In this document: positions 7,248 through 15,504 of the stretch, in pieces
How positions within the stretch are numbered: position 1 is the first letter of the stretch
Layout of the letters: each line of letters begins with the position of its first letter
Assembly: GCA_934448295.1 (NCBI GenBank)
Contig: CAKSEY010000008.1
Coordinates: 1-64,000 of the forward strand
Length of the DNA: 64,000 nt
Reading direction: 5' to 3'
Source: an uncultured Oscillospiraceae bacterium
Lineage (GTDB): Bacteria; Bacillota; Clostridia; Oscillospirales; Ruminococcaceae
Made by a program: the position numbers and the translations under genes
Notes under the pieces: generated by a model
Database searches by the model: none
What the model saw: only the letters and a program-made list of their open reading frames with translations
Told to the model about the DNA's origin: nothing

Positions 7248-9071
7248 ATGTATTCCGTCAAGAAATATCACTGTAAAACATATATACTTCCTATACTTGT
7301 ATTTTTGCTCGGCTGCCTGATATTGTCAGTGATTTTACACCATTCCTGCCAGAACAATCAAAGACATGTGCGCACTGTTACTGAATTAAACGCTGAAGCC
7401 TACTCAGAACGTTTACAGGACGACATAAACCGCGGAATTACAATCACAGACACGCTGAAAGAAATTGTGATAAGCGAACATGGACAGATAAATAAATTCC
7501 AGAAGGTCTCCGAAGACCTGATGACCAGTTACATTCAAAGTATCCAGATCGCACCAGATGGAGTCGTTACGGAAATTTATCCCGAAACAGGAAACGAAAC
7601 TGGCAGGATAGACCTGATCAATGATGAGTACAGAGGAGAGATCTGCCGCTATGGAAGGGATAACAATATCATAACAATGCAGGGACCTTTTGACCTCAAA
7701 CAGGGCGGAAGCGGAATTGCAATTCGTAATCCGGTGTATCTGGAAGATGAAAACGGCGGGTCGTCTTTCTGGGGATTTACGATCGTAATTATCCGGGTGC
7801 CTGATATTTTCGCAGAATCAGTACAGGCGCTTACGGATTTTGGGTATGATTATTGTTTATCCAAGGCGATTTCTCCGTTTGATGAAAGTTACGAGGTGAT
7901 TTCAGAATCCGGGGAGTCTATGCAGGATCCCATCACATATGAGTTTGTGCTTGGGTGCTGTTCGTTCAGGTTATCGGTAATGCCGAAAGCCGGCTGGAAC
8001 CATGAAAATGATCTGCTCCTGGATTTGTTTATCGGGCTTTTCATTATCCTTCTTTTGACGGGATTGACGTCTGTTATACTTGTTCTGGAACAGCACCGGA
8101 AAAATCTGAAAAAAATATCGACAACCGATCCACTGACCGGGCTTTTGAACAGAAAGGGTTTTGACGAACGGCTGAGCCGGATGATACAGGAGCACCCGGA
8201 TGTAAGCTGTGTAGGCATTCAGTTGGATATTGACGACTTTAAGTTTATCAACGATATGTATGGTCATGCAGCAGGCGACACGGCGCTGAAAACACTCGCA
8301 CGGAGCATAAAGGATAATTTCCCCGATAATGCGGTTCTGTGCAGGAATGGCGGAGATGAATTCTCTATAATTCTGATCGGAACCACAGTGGAAGAAGCCA
8401 GGGACAGGATCGAAAAATTTACTGGAGAATCCCGATATTTTATGCAAAATAAGGAGAAGCATAATTTTTATATTTCCGTTGGCTATGCCGAGTTCCCGAA
8501 AAATTGTGCAGAGATCCTGGAACTTGTCCGCTATGCTGATATGGCGCTTTACGAGGTGAAGCTGCACGGAAAACATAACTGCCTTGCCTACCGAGATGAG
8601 TACAAATATAAAACACAGCACAGAAGCCGCCTTGGATTTGCGCTTCAGGATATATCAGAAAATCTTCCTGGTGCGTTTCTGATCTATAAGGCTGATCCTG
8701 AGGACGATCGTATCCTGTTTGCCAATCAGGAATTGATCAATTTGGCAGGATGCAGCGATTTTGATGATTTCCTTGCACATACCGACCACCGGTTCCGGAA
8801 TCTGATACGTCCGGACGAGCAAAAAACCGTGGAAGCAAGCATATGGTCACAGATAAATTCAAAAGCCGATGGTAACAACGATTATGTTAAATTCCACTTT
8901 GCCAGGAAAGACGGAAGCTATCACCCGGTTCTTGACCACGGCAGGATCATAAACAGCCGATATTACGGAAATGTGTTCTATGTGCTGATAATGGACTGCA
9001 CGCTGGTCGAATCATATTATAAGGAAGAAGAGAAAATCAGCGGCGCGGGGTCCGGTTTTTCTAAAAGCTGA
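7248..9071 (+). CDS. Membrane diguanylate cyclase with C-terminal PAS-like domain
   Basis: A 607-residue signalling protein predicted to make cyclic di-GMP. Order: membrane helix at about 10-32; extracytoplasmic sensor of about 220 residues resembling CHASE (MQGPFDLKQGGSGIAIRNPV); second helix at about 255-285; GGDEF domain at about 290-440 with intact active-site GGDEF at 368-372 and DPLTGLLNRKGF at its start; then a PAS-like domain (LPGAFLIYKADPEDDRILFAN). No canonical RxxD inhibitory site is seen before GGDEF, and there is no EAL domain. AAGGAG lies 12 bases before the ATG; an in-frame TTG at 7206 is less likely. Placing PAS after GGDEF is unusual. It has a strong promoter and no partner gene. 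Confidence 0.88.
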   Translation: MYSVKKYHCKTYILPILVFLLGCLILSVILHHSCQNNQRHVRTVTELNAEAYSERLQDDINRGITITDTLKEIVISEHGQINKFQKVSEDLMTSYIQSIQIAPDGVVTEIYPETGNETGRIDLINDEYRGEICRYGRDNNIITMQGPFDLKQGGSGIAIRNPVYLEDENGGSSFWGFTIVIIRVPDIFAESVQALTDFGYDYCLSKAISPFDESYEVISESGESMQDPITYEFVLGCCSFRLSVMPKAGWNHENDLLLDLFIGLFIILLLTGLTSVILVLEQHRKNLKKISTTDPLTGLLNRKGFDERLSRMIQEHPDVSCVGIQLDIDDFKFINDMYGHAAGDTALKTLARSIKDNFPDNAVLCRNGGDEFSIILIGTTVEEARDRIEKFTGESRYFMQNKEKHNFYISVGYAEFPKNCAEILELVRYADMALYEVKLHGKHNCLAYRDEYKYKTQHRSRLGFALQDISENLPGAFLIYKADPEDDRILFANQELINLAGCSDFDDFLAHTDHRFRNLIRPDEQKTVEASIWSQINSKADGNNDYVKFHFARKDGSYHPVLDHGRIINSRYYGNVFYVLIMDCTLVESYYKEEEKISGAGSGFSKS

Positions 9072-9131
9072 TCACATTGATATTGTCAATATAGCTTTAC
9101 ACATTTCACTTAAAAATTTTGAGCAACAGTT

Positions 9132-9182
9132 CAATGGAATAAATATCCATGCAGCGTAGCGTAGTGGATATTTATTCCATTG
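9132..9182. repeat. 18-bp perfect inverted repeat at the end of the IS3 element
   Basis: CAATGGAATAAATATCCA and its exact complement surround a 15-base loop, overlapping the 3' end of orfB. It is absent from the IS remnant at 35267, so it is probably a later insertion or a local terminator. Confidence 0.6.
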
Positions 9183-9720
9183 TATCCGCCGATTTGACCG
9201 TCTTATCCGAATAATATCTGCGGCGCTTCTCTGCCGGTGGCATTCCGCCTATCGACGAGCATATCCTACGGTTATTCCAATAGCTCATGTAGTAGCGCCA
9301 GATCATTGTTTTCAGTTGCTCTGTCGTGTAATCTGTGCTTCTTCTGCTGCGGCTGTAAAACAGCTCGTTCTTCATTCGTGTAACCAGCCCACGAATACTT
9401 TCGCAGCGGGCGTTGTCATGACATCTGCCTCCGGCGCTGTTCATGCTCTGCTTTACTCCATACTCGTTAAGCGCAGTTCTGTATGAAGCGCTTGTGTACT
9501 GGCTCCCACGGTCGGAATGGAGTACCGCACCGCAAAATTCGGCTCTCATGTTGTCGTCCATTGACAGCCCGATTGCAGTCAGGTCGTAACAATCAAATAT
9601 TGTCGACATATATTACTTGCCATTTTTAGCCTTGATCTCCGTGATGTCGGTTACGCATTTGCTGAAAGGCTTGTCGGCTTTAAAATCACGTTTCAGCAGG
9701 TCGGCTGACTTTCGTGCTTC
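9172..9720 (-). pseudogene. IS3-family transposase orfB, C-terminal part
   Basis: The integrase core is recognisable: HSDRGSQYTS with a catalytic aspartate, GGRCHDNARCES with the glutamate, and the ending WRYYMSYWNNRR. The frame is broken by a TAA where related transposases read GKLYVS (around 9608), and there is a further internal loss between NMRAEFCG and AVLHSDRG. The upstream portion LLKRDFKADKPFSKCVTDITEIKAKNG is readable to about 9720, where the IS21-like element begins. Inactive. Confidence 0.8.
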
Positions 9721-9853
9721 ACGGTCCGCCTTCGTGATATATTTGCCAAAATAGAACTGAACCACCCAAGCCGAAAACGCCAAGAAAAAAGTGAGCCACG
9801 AAAAACAAACTCGTGTATAATAGAATGAAAGGATACACGGGAGGAAAACAGGA

Positions 9854-10677
9854 GTGGCAATAACAGTGGAAATCTACGAAGAAATCAGACAGAGCCGGGA
9901 TAAGTACGGCTATGGGCAGCGGCAAACAGCGCGGCTGTTGAAGGTATCGCGGAATACCGTCAAAAAATACTGGAACGGATCAACAGTCCCATGGGAACAA
10001 AAGCGAGGAAGCGGACGCAAAAACGACGTTCTGACCGATGAACACCTGAAATTCATCAGCGAGTGTCTTGAAGAGGACAAGTTAGCACCGAAAAAGCAGT
10101 GGCATACAGCGCACCGATTTTTCACGCGGCTGAGCGAGGAAAAAGGTTATACGGTCTGCGAATCTGCGGTGCGGGCGGCAGCAGCGGAGCGCAGTAAACG
10201 GATAACAAACTGCTTCGTTTCGCTGGCATACGACCTCGGCAAAGGGATACGGAGACCGCGTGGTTTTCATGTTCCGCGGAGAAATTATTGCGCAGTACGA
10301 CAGGGATTACAGGCACGATGAAACAAATTTCAAGCTGGAGCATTACATAGACCTCATCGAGCGGAAACCACGCAGCGTTTATGACGCAGCGCCTGTCAAA
10401 AAGACGCTTCCCAAGCCGTTTTACGAGTTCATTTTGACGCTGAAAAAAACCTAAGGAAGTCGTTCAGATAATTCGGTATAATCTCAACAATCCGGACGCT
10501 GCGATGAGCGCAATTTCGGCGGCGAATTACAAAGAATTTTTGCTGAAATACGAACATTCCGTAAGCAGGGAAACCAGCGTAAACTCGCTCTGCAAGCGGG
10601 TTGAGAAAAACAATATCCCTTTCAATACACCACATCTTGAACAGTACGACAACCTTCTGCGAAGGGAGGTGATTTGA
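9854..10677 (+). pseudogene. istA: istA transposase, deleted and frameshifted
   Basis: The N-terminal helix-turn-helix (QTARLLKVSRNTVKKYWNG) is intact, ending near CFVSLAYDLG. The whole catalytic core is missing. The frame then resumes elsewhere at FRGEIIAQYDRDYRHDETNFKLEHYIDLIERK, and a second frameshift near 10450 separates the end (AANYKEFLLKYEHSV up to REVI). The final stop overlaps the istB start. The transposase cannot be functional. Confidence 0.8.
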
Positions 10678-11426
10678 TGGAGCAAAATGCGGCAAACAAG
10701 CTTATAAAGCTGTACGCAAAGCAGCTTCGGCTGCCTTCGTTCAACAAATATACGAAGGTAGTTCAGCAGCTTGAGCCGAATGAGAGCTATGCGGATTTCC
10801 TGCTGAAACTGATGAAAACCGAACTCGATGACCGACGGCACACAGCGCAGAAAAAACGCATAAAGAATGCCAGATTTCCGACAATAAAAACGCTCGATGA
10901 ATTTGACACACATCGGCTTGAGCACATCAGCGAGGGCTGTATCCTCGAGCTGTCGTCCTGTGATTTCATCGGCAGACGGCAGAACGTGATAATGGTCTGC
11001 AAGACTCATCTTGCGACAGCGCTCGGAATAAGCGCCTGCTGCGCAGGTTTTAAAGTGCGGTTCTATACTTCGGGTTCGTTGGCAACGGAGTTGTCCGAGG
11101 CGATTCAGGAAAGCAGATTATCCAGGCTTGAGAAATCCCTCAGGAAATTCGACCTGCTCATAATTGATGAGCTGAGTTATCTGACGTTTAACCGCTGTCA
11201 GTCCGAACTTCTGTTTCAGGTGATTTCCGAACGCTCCGAAAGAGCAAGCGTAATAATAACGACGAATCTTGAATTTTCGCAGTGGACGCAGCTTTTTGAG
11301 ACCGAGATGATGGTCGCGGCTCTTGTAGATCGGTTGACATTCAATTCGCAGATCCTCAACATGAACTGCACCACCTCCTACCGAATGGAAACAGCGCTGA
11401 ACGGGCAGCCGGCGCGCCGCACATAG
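10677..11426 (+). pseudogene. istB: istB ATPase with a deleted P-loop
   Basis: The IS21 helper ATPase that partners IstA; 249 codons, ATG at 10677 overlapping the istA stop and preceded by GGGAGG. Walker B (LLIIDELSYL) and the C-terminal TTNLEFSQW are normal. Where the family has a GGTGTGKT P-loop this copy reads VIMVCKTHLATALG, an in-frame loss of five residues that removes the nucleotide-binding glycines. The frame is otherwise open, so the gene looks intact but should not bind ATP. Confidence 0.75.
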
Positions 11427-11494
11427 CACCATTCCCTCAGTCGCTTCGCTCCCTCTGTAATGGGGCTATGTGCGTTTCAACTTTAGACTTATTC

Positions 11495-11686
11495 TCAACA
11501 CAAGTGGATCAGTTTTTTCTTGACAAACGCATTCTCGCTTCGCGGTTCGCTTTCGTGCTTCCAAGGTTTATTACGATTTTTCAGATATTCGTGAAATCCC
11601 TGACGTGTCACTTTCAGCGCTTTGCAGCAGAATGAAATTCTGCCTTTTGCGCCTCCATCGCAGGTTTTGAGTGCAATGAACTTCAT
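11495..11686 (-). pseudogene. IS3-family transposase orfB, N-terminal fragment
   Basis: Starts ATG at 11686. SFCCKALKVTRQGFHEYLKNRNKPWK is the typical beginning of IS3-family OrfB. After PWKHES the sequence no longer matches, and the frame ends at a stop near the IS21-like element. The C-terminal half lies at 9172-9720. Confidence 0.75.
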
Positions 11687-11700
11687 TCGCTCCTGCTTGT

Positions 11701-12015
11701 TTACTTCCGACGGCTCGCGGCGAAAAAAGCTGCCGCCTCATTCAAGAAATCCCTTTCCTCCTGAAGCCGCTTGTTTTCCTTGTTCAGTCGCTTTATTTCG
11801 CTTCGCAGTTACCGGATCTCCTCCGCCGGGCTCATTGCGTTTTCGGGGGTCCGCTCCTCGATGTCCAGGTCGCCGTTCTTTGCCGCCTGCACCCATCCGT
11901 ACAGCGTTCCGTACGGTACCTTCAGTTCCTCGCTGGCTCGCTTTACTCCTATTTCCAGCGCCAGCTTTACTGACTGCTCCTTGTAACTCCTGTCGTATTT
12001 CTTTGCTTCTGCCAT
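11701..12015 (-). pseudogene. IS3-family orfA with an in-frame stop
   Basis: ATG at 12015 follows GGAGGGTGAAGG. The helix-turn-helix KRASEELKVPYGTLYGWVQ is clear. A TAA after PAEEIR interrupts the frame; beyond it the leucine-zipper-like part (LRSEIKRLNKENKRLQEER) and the usual ending FFAASRRK continue in the same frame for 35 codons. Hence a nonsense mutation in a once complete gene. Confidence 0.75.
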
Positions 12016-12384
12016 GTCCTTCACCCTCCTGATTTTAGTATATTCTTTTGAGCGTGGGGTGTCAAGTGTTATTATACAATATCAATTCCATTGTTAGCTT
12101 GACAACAGCCTGACAACAAAAATCTTGATAGTCCGTATTTTACGGATAATCTGAACCACTCACGATAATATGAGTAAAAAAACTCATACAAAATTGTTTA
12201 AGTTGCGATTTTCGGGAGCGAGTGGGAATATCTTTAACACTAATTTCTTATATTATCTTTTTAGCCTTGCAAATACATTATAACTGTTATTTCTATATAA
12301 ATAGCACACAAGGAATGGCACTATATGAAATGCAACGCTTATTATGAGAAAGATCAAAAGCATATAAGATGTGACTTGTTGAAC

Positions 12385-12413
12385 TTGACAATCACACCGT
12401 ACTGTGATATACT
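12385..12413 (+). promoter_or_regulatory. Consensus promoter without a downstream gene
   Basis: TTGACA at 12385-12390, 17-base spacer, TATACT at 12408-12413. The spacer contains the near-palindrome CACACCGTACTGTG, which could be an operator. No convincing ORF follows before the terminator at 12530. Confidence 0.7.
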
Positions 12414-12419
12414 GTTTTC

Positions 12420-12568
12420 ACGAGGTTAAACAAATGGCTTTATAGAGCGGCAAATCCGGTCGCAGGTTTCCACTGTCACGGGTCATCTCGACCATCACGC
12501 TCTCTACCCATGTGTTAGTAGAGATACAGAATCCCTCTTGGAATGCTTTCCGAGAGGGATTTTCGTTT
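12420..12568 (+). ncRNA. Candidate small RNA of about 150 nt
   Basis: Transcription from the promoter at 12385 would run to the intrinsic terminator at 12530-12568, giving about 150 nt without a plausible ORF. The 12-base string TCATCTCGACCA in its middle recurs at 16097-16108, also just before a terminator. No Rfam family was recognised. It may be a relic of a mobile-element leader. Confidence 0.4.
12530..12568 (+). terminator. Intrinsic terminator
   Basis: AATCCCTCT and AGAGGGATT pair around a 14-base loop, followed by TTCGTTTG. Confidence 0.8.
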
Positions 12569-12674
12569 GTATTCGGCTCTATCTCTTGTAGATGTTAAAT
12601 GAATGCTTGTTCGTGTTTTCCCTGGAGTATATATGAGAGCATGGGTGTCAGCATGGGTGTCAGAATAGTAGAGG

Positions 12675-12872
12675 TTATCGTGGCATAGGCAGGAATTTTC
12701 TTCCCACGCTTCGAGTCAGGGAGTACTCACAGCCGCATAATAATTCAGATGGTATCGTGATCGTTACCTCTACCTTTGTGTCGTAGACTACCACGCTTTT
12801 CACATACTGACCTATGAATTTCTTGCATTCCGGGATATTTCTTTCATAGATGCATATGGATAGCTCGCATCC
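12675..12872 (-). pseudogene. C-terminal remnant of a site-specific recombinase
   Basis: A minus-strand frame reads CKKFIGQYVKSVVVYDTKVE, then TITIPSELL, and ends SVGRKFLPMPR. This resembles the C-terminal end of a large serine recombinase, but the catalytic domain is absent and a stop lies directly upstream. A 139-base part (12682-12820) recurs at 46258-46396 in the same orientation with about 10 mismatches. The family assignment is tentative; the duplication is certain. The rest of the gap 12086-13030 is AT-rich and holds nothing else recognisable. Confidence 0.45.
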
Positions 12873-13029
12873 TTAATAGTAGAGAAAACTATTCTTCCTG
12901 CTGAAACTTTCTTTATTAGGAAGTCTTTAGTCGGTGTAGTTGAATGTTTTTTATCCGTTCCAGTTTCTCGGTTGTTCTTATTTAATTTGCAGTTATAATT
13001 TATCCGATATGGTTCTTATTATTTTATCA

Positions 13030-13095
13030 ATAGCGTGCTATTGGCATTTGAATAAAAGTGTGCTATAATTGTAATTACGATAGCGTGCTATCGGT
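13030..13095 (+). promoter_or_regulatory. marR promoter with two operators
   Basis: TTGGCA at 13041-13046 and TATAAT at 13064-13069, 17 bases apart. The palindrome-like ATAGCGTGCTAT occurs at 13030-13041, touching the -35 box, and at 13080-13091 (within CGATAGCGTGCTATCG) downstream of the expected transcription start. A third copy lies before the MATE gene. This fits autorepression by the adjacent MarR protein. Confidence 0.75.
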
Positions 13096-13120
13096 ATACT
13101 TTTTGAAAGGAGACCAATAT

Positions 13121-13546
13121 ATGCCGAATACAATTCCCAGCGGACAGCTTATAAAATTGCTGCATGACCGGCTGGAAAAAATGGCGAACAATAGCCTGAG
13201 AGAGAAGGATCTGACTATAATGCAGATTTCGGTCCTGATGGAGCTGCAAAAAACCGAGCAGAAGCAGCGTTCCATGAAGGAACTGGAGCGAAAGTTCTGC
13301 GTTGCGCAGTCCACCGTGGCAGGGATCATCTCCCGCTTGGAGCAAAAAAGGTTCGTGGAAGCGGTCGGAGATGCTTCCGACAAGCGAATCAAATTGGTTC
13401 ATATCACACCCGCCGGAGAAGCCTGCTGCCGGGAAGCGGTCGGATACATGGCAGAAGCGGATGATATTCTGCTACATGGGTTTTCTGAGGATGAGAAATC
13501 CTTATTCAATCAGCTTTTGGCAAGAGCCGCAGAAAATATGAAGTGA
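13121..13546 (+). CDS. MarR-family transcriptional regulator
   Basis: A 141-residue winged helix-turn-helix repressor, probably a dimer that releases DNA on binding a small hydrophobic compound. The recognition region SMKELERKFCVAQSTVAGIISRL and the wing with DASDKRIKLVHIT (the conserved D-x-R of MarR) are clear. AAAGGAG precedes the ATG at 13121; the longer open frame upstream covers the operator and was not used. It lies 69 bases before a MATE pump, with ATAGCGTGCTAT operators before both genes, so it most likely controls itself and the pump. Confidence 0.92.
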   Translation: MPNTIPSGQLIKLLHDRLEKMANNSLREKDLTIMQISVLMELQKTEQKQRSMKELERKFCVAQSTVAGIISRLEQKRFVEAVGDASDKRIKLVHITPAGEACCREAVGYMAEADDILLHGFSEDEKSLFNQLLARAAENMK

Positions 13547-13550
13547 ATAC

Positions 13551-13572
13551 CCGCCGAGCCTGGCGGGTTTCG
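13551..13572 (+). terminator. Weak terminator or attenuator between marR and the MATE gene
   Basis: ACCCGCC and GGCGGGT around a 6-base loop, followed by TTCGCTC. The short T run suggests partial termination. Confidence 0.5.
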
Positions 13573-13584
13573 CTCAGAGCGAAA

Positions 13585-13600
13585 TGATAGCGTGCTATCA
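13585..13600 (+). promoter_or_regulatory. MarR-type operator before the MATE gene
   Basis: TGATAGCGTGCTATCA, the longest of the three copies, ends 7 bases before the ribosome binding site (GGAGG) of the MATE gene. Bound repressor would block transcription entering the pump gene. Confidence 0.7.
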
Positions 13601-13615
13601 TAACTGGAGGACGTT

Positions 13616-14956
13616 ATGGAAAATAATAAGTCGATGGAAGTCTTTGCGAAGGCACCGATTCGCAAAGCGGTTTTACAAAATGCACTGCCTGCAATGGCAG
13701 CGATGCTCATGGTGCTGATTTACAATCTGGCGGACACCTTTTTCATCGGGCAAACTCACGACGATCTGCAGGTAGCGGCAGTTTCCCTTGCCACGCCGGT
13801 TTTCCTGCTGTTCATGTCGGTTGGAACGGTCTTCGGTATCGGCGGCACCTCGGTAATCTCCCGCGCCCTGGGAGAAGGACGGAGGGACTACGCAAAAAAG
13901 GTCTGCTCGTTCTGTATGTGGTGCTGCGTAGGTGTGGGCATCCTCATGTCTGCATTGTTCCTGATTTTCATGGATCAGATTCTTGCACTGATCGGCGCAA
14001 GCGCGGAAACCTGGGACTATGCGAAAACCTATTTGATGATTGTGAGCTGCTCCGGTCCGTTTGTTCTGATTGCAAACTGCTACTCCAATGTCATCCGTGC
14101 CGAAGGACAGTCCGGCAAGGCAATGATGGGTCAGGTTATCGGAAACCTGCTGAATGTCATTCTTGACCCCATCATGATTCTTGTGTTCGGCTGGAATATC
14201 GCCGGTGCAGCCATTGCGACCGTCATCGGAAATGTGGTTGGCGCAGGATATTACATTGTCTACTTCATGAAAGGCTCGTCCTCCCTCAGCATCAGCCTCA
14301 AGGACTTTTCCGTGAAAGAAAAGGTTGCCTCCGGCGTTCTGGCAATCGGCATTCCTGCCGCATTGGGAAATCTTCTGATGAGCCTTTCCAGTATCCTCAT
14401 GAACAGCCAGATGGCGAAGTACGGCGATATGGCGGTAGCCGGTGTGGGCGTTGCCATGAAGATTACGATGATGACCGGCATGGTCTGCATCGGACTGGGG
14501 CAGGGCGTCCAGCCGCTGCTGGGCTACTGCATCGGTGCGAAAAACTGGGAGCGTTACAGAAGCGCCCTCAAATTCTCGCTTATATTTGCTTTTATCCTCA
14601 GTACTGTGCTGACGCTTATCTGCTACCTCTTTACCGGACAAATTGTCAGCGTGTTCCTCACGGACGCTGCGGCGTATGATTACGGCGTTTCTTTTGCACG
14701 CATTCTCCTTTGCACCAGCTTCCTGTTTGGCGTATTCTATGTGCTGATCAATGCGCTGCAAGCACGCGGTGCGGCAACAGAATCACTGATTGTCAACATC
14801 TCCCGTCAGGGGCTTATCTACATTCCGGCTATGTTCATCCTCGGCGCGATCTTCCACGAAACAGGACTGATCTGGGCGCAGCCTGTCGCAGATATATTGT
14901 CTCTTTTATTGGCAGTTCTGCTATACATAAGGATCATAAAAAAAGGTGGGAAATAA
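13616..14956 (+). CDS. MATE-family multidrug efflux transporter
   Basis: A 446-residue, 12-helix antiporter of the MATE/NorM superfamily that expels cationic compounds using sodium or proton gradients. Typical segments: LPAMAAMLMVLIYNLADTFFIGQ in helix 1, GIGGTSVISRALGEG, and the second-half repeat beginning ALGNLLMSLSSILMN. GGAGG is placed well before the ATG. It follows marR and is preceded by a MarR operator, which suggests inducible drug resistance. Confidence 0.95.
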   Translation: MENNKSMEVFAKAPIRKAVLQNALPAMAAMLMVLIYNLADTFFIGQTHDDLQVAAVSLATPVFLLFMSVGTVFGIGGTSVISRALGEGRRDYAKKVCSFCMWCCVGVGILMSALFLIFMDQILALIGASAETWDYAKTYLMIVSCSGPFVLIANCYSNVIRAEGQSGKAMMGQVIGNLLNVILDPIMILVFGWNIAGAAIATVIGNVVGAGYYIVYFMKGSSSLSISLKDFSVKEKVASGVLAIGIPAALGNLLMSLSSILMNSQMAKYGDMAVAGVGVAMKITMMTGMVCIGLGQGVQPLLGYCIGAKNWERYRSALKFSLIFAFILSTVLTLICYLFTGQIVSVFLTDAAAYDYGVSFARILLCTSFLFGVFYVLINALQARGAATESLIVNISRQGLIYIPAMFILGAIFHETGLIWAQPVADILSLLLAVLLYIRIIKKGGK

Positions 14957-14988
14957 ATAACGAAAGTTGTGACGTTAGGAGTTTTTTT

Positions 14989-15330
14989 CTACCAGCTGTC
15001 GTAGTTGCTGTCTATACTGCTGAAAAATGCCTGTACTATATTCAGCGCAGTATCAATATCTTTCTGTGAATGTCCTTTGATTATATCAGACCATTTTTTC
15101 ATGTACCGCTCATAGGGTTCCTGTGAATCACCGTTGATAAGATAATCGGCTGATACATGAAAATAGTCCGCTATTCTGGCTACAACGTCCATACTGGGAT
15201 TGCGCTGGTCTGTTTCAATATATGCAACATAGCTTTCACTCAGGTACAATTCCTTTGCAAGCTGAGCCTGTGTAAGCTGTCTGCCCTTGCGTAACTGCTT
15301 TATCCTTGTGCCTAATGTATCTCCCTGCAT
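14989..15330 (-). CDS. XRE-family transcriptional regulator
   Basis: A 113-residue protein with an N-terminal Cro/CI-type helix-turn-helix at about 6-62 (LTQAQLAKELYLSESYVAYIE), followed by a helical tail. GGGGTGA precedes the ATG. It is transcribed away from the coiled-coil gene at 15505; between them the palindrome CTTTCGAAAG (15381-15390) is a possible operator. It may repress both directions. Confidence 0.88.
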   Translation of the reverse strand: MQGDTLGTRIKQLRKGRQLTQAQLAKELYLSESYVAYIETDQRNPSMDVVARIADYFHVSADYLINGDSQEPYERYMKKWSDIIKGHSQKDIDTALNIVQAFFSSIDSNYDSW

Positions 15331-15418
15331 AACGTTTCACCCCATTCTTTCTATTATATAGTATATCATGGGCGGCTATACTTTCGAAAGATTATTTGAT
15401 TTGATATAGTTTATATAT

Positions 15419-15447
15419 CTGACAAATAGTCATGTTAGTGATATAAT
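15419..15447 (+). promoter_or_regulatory. Promoter of the coiled-coil gene
   Basis: CTGACA at 15419-15424, 17 bases, TATAAT at 15442-15447. The palindrome CTTTCGAAAG lies 28 bases upstream. Confidence 0.7.
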
Positions 15448-15504
15448 AGGACTTACAGAAGAGGTAATTACTTTTCTGAATAATTTCTATGAAGGAGAAT
15501 CACC

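Larger units (their letters stand above)
9740..11510 (+). mobile_element. IS21-family element, decayed (approximate limits)
   Basis: Contains istA and istB in the usual order on the plus strand, inserted within orfB of the IS3-family element and opposite to it. Exact ends could not be fixed; the sequences near 9740 (GAACTGAACCACCCAAGCC) and near 11480 in reverse complement (AAGTTGAAACGCACATAGCC) are weakly alike and may be the terminal repeats. Confidence 0.65.
9077..12085 (-). mobile_element. IS3-family element, decayed, with an IS21-family insertion
   Basis: Inverted ends TTGATATTGT at 9077-9086 and ACAATATCAA at 12076-12085, with weaker similarity continuing inward. Inside, on the minus strand, are orfA, the 5' part of orfB, then an IS21-like element, then the 3' part of orfB. 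No clear target duplication is seen. A remnant of the same IS end occurs at 35267. Confidence 0.7.

Noticed and set aside
12301..12426. 34-codon frame starting at ATG 12325 across the orphan promoter
   Set aside because: It has a weak AAGGA site, but it covers the promoter and shows no protein-like features.
13673..14761. 362-codon open frame opposite the MATE gene
   Set aside because: Composition (His, Gln, Asn rich) is the mirror of membrane-helix codons; a shadow frame.
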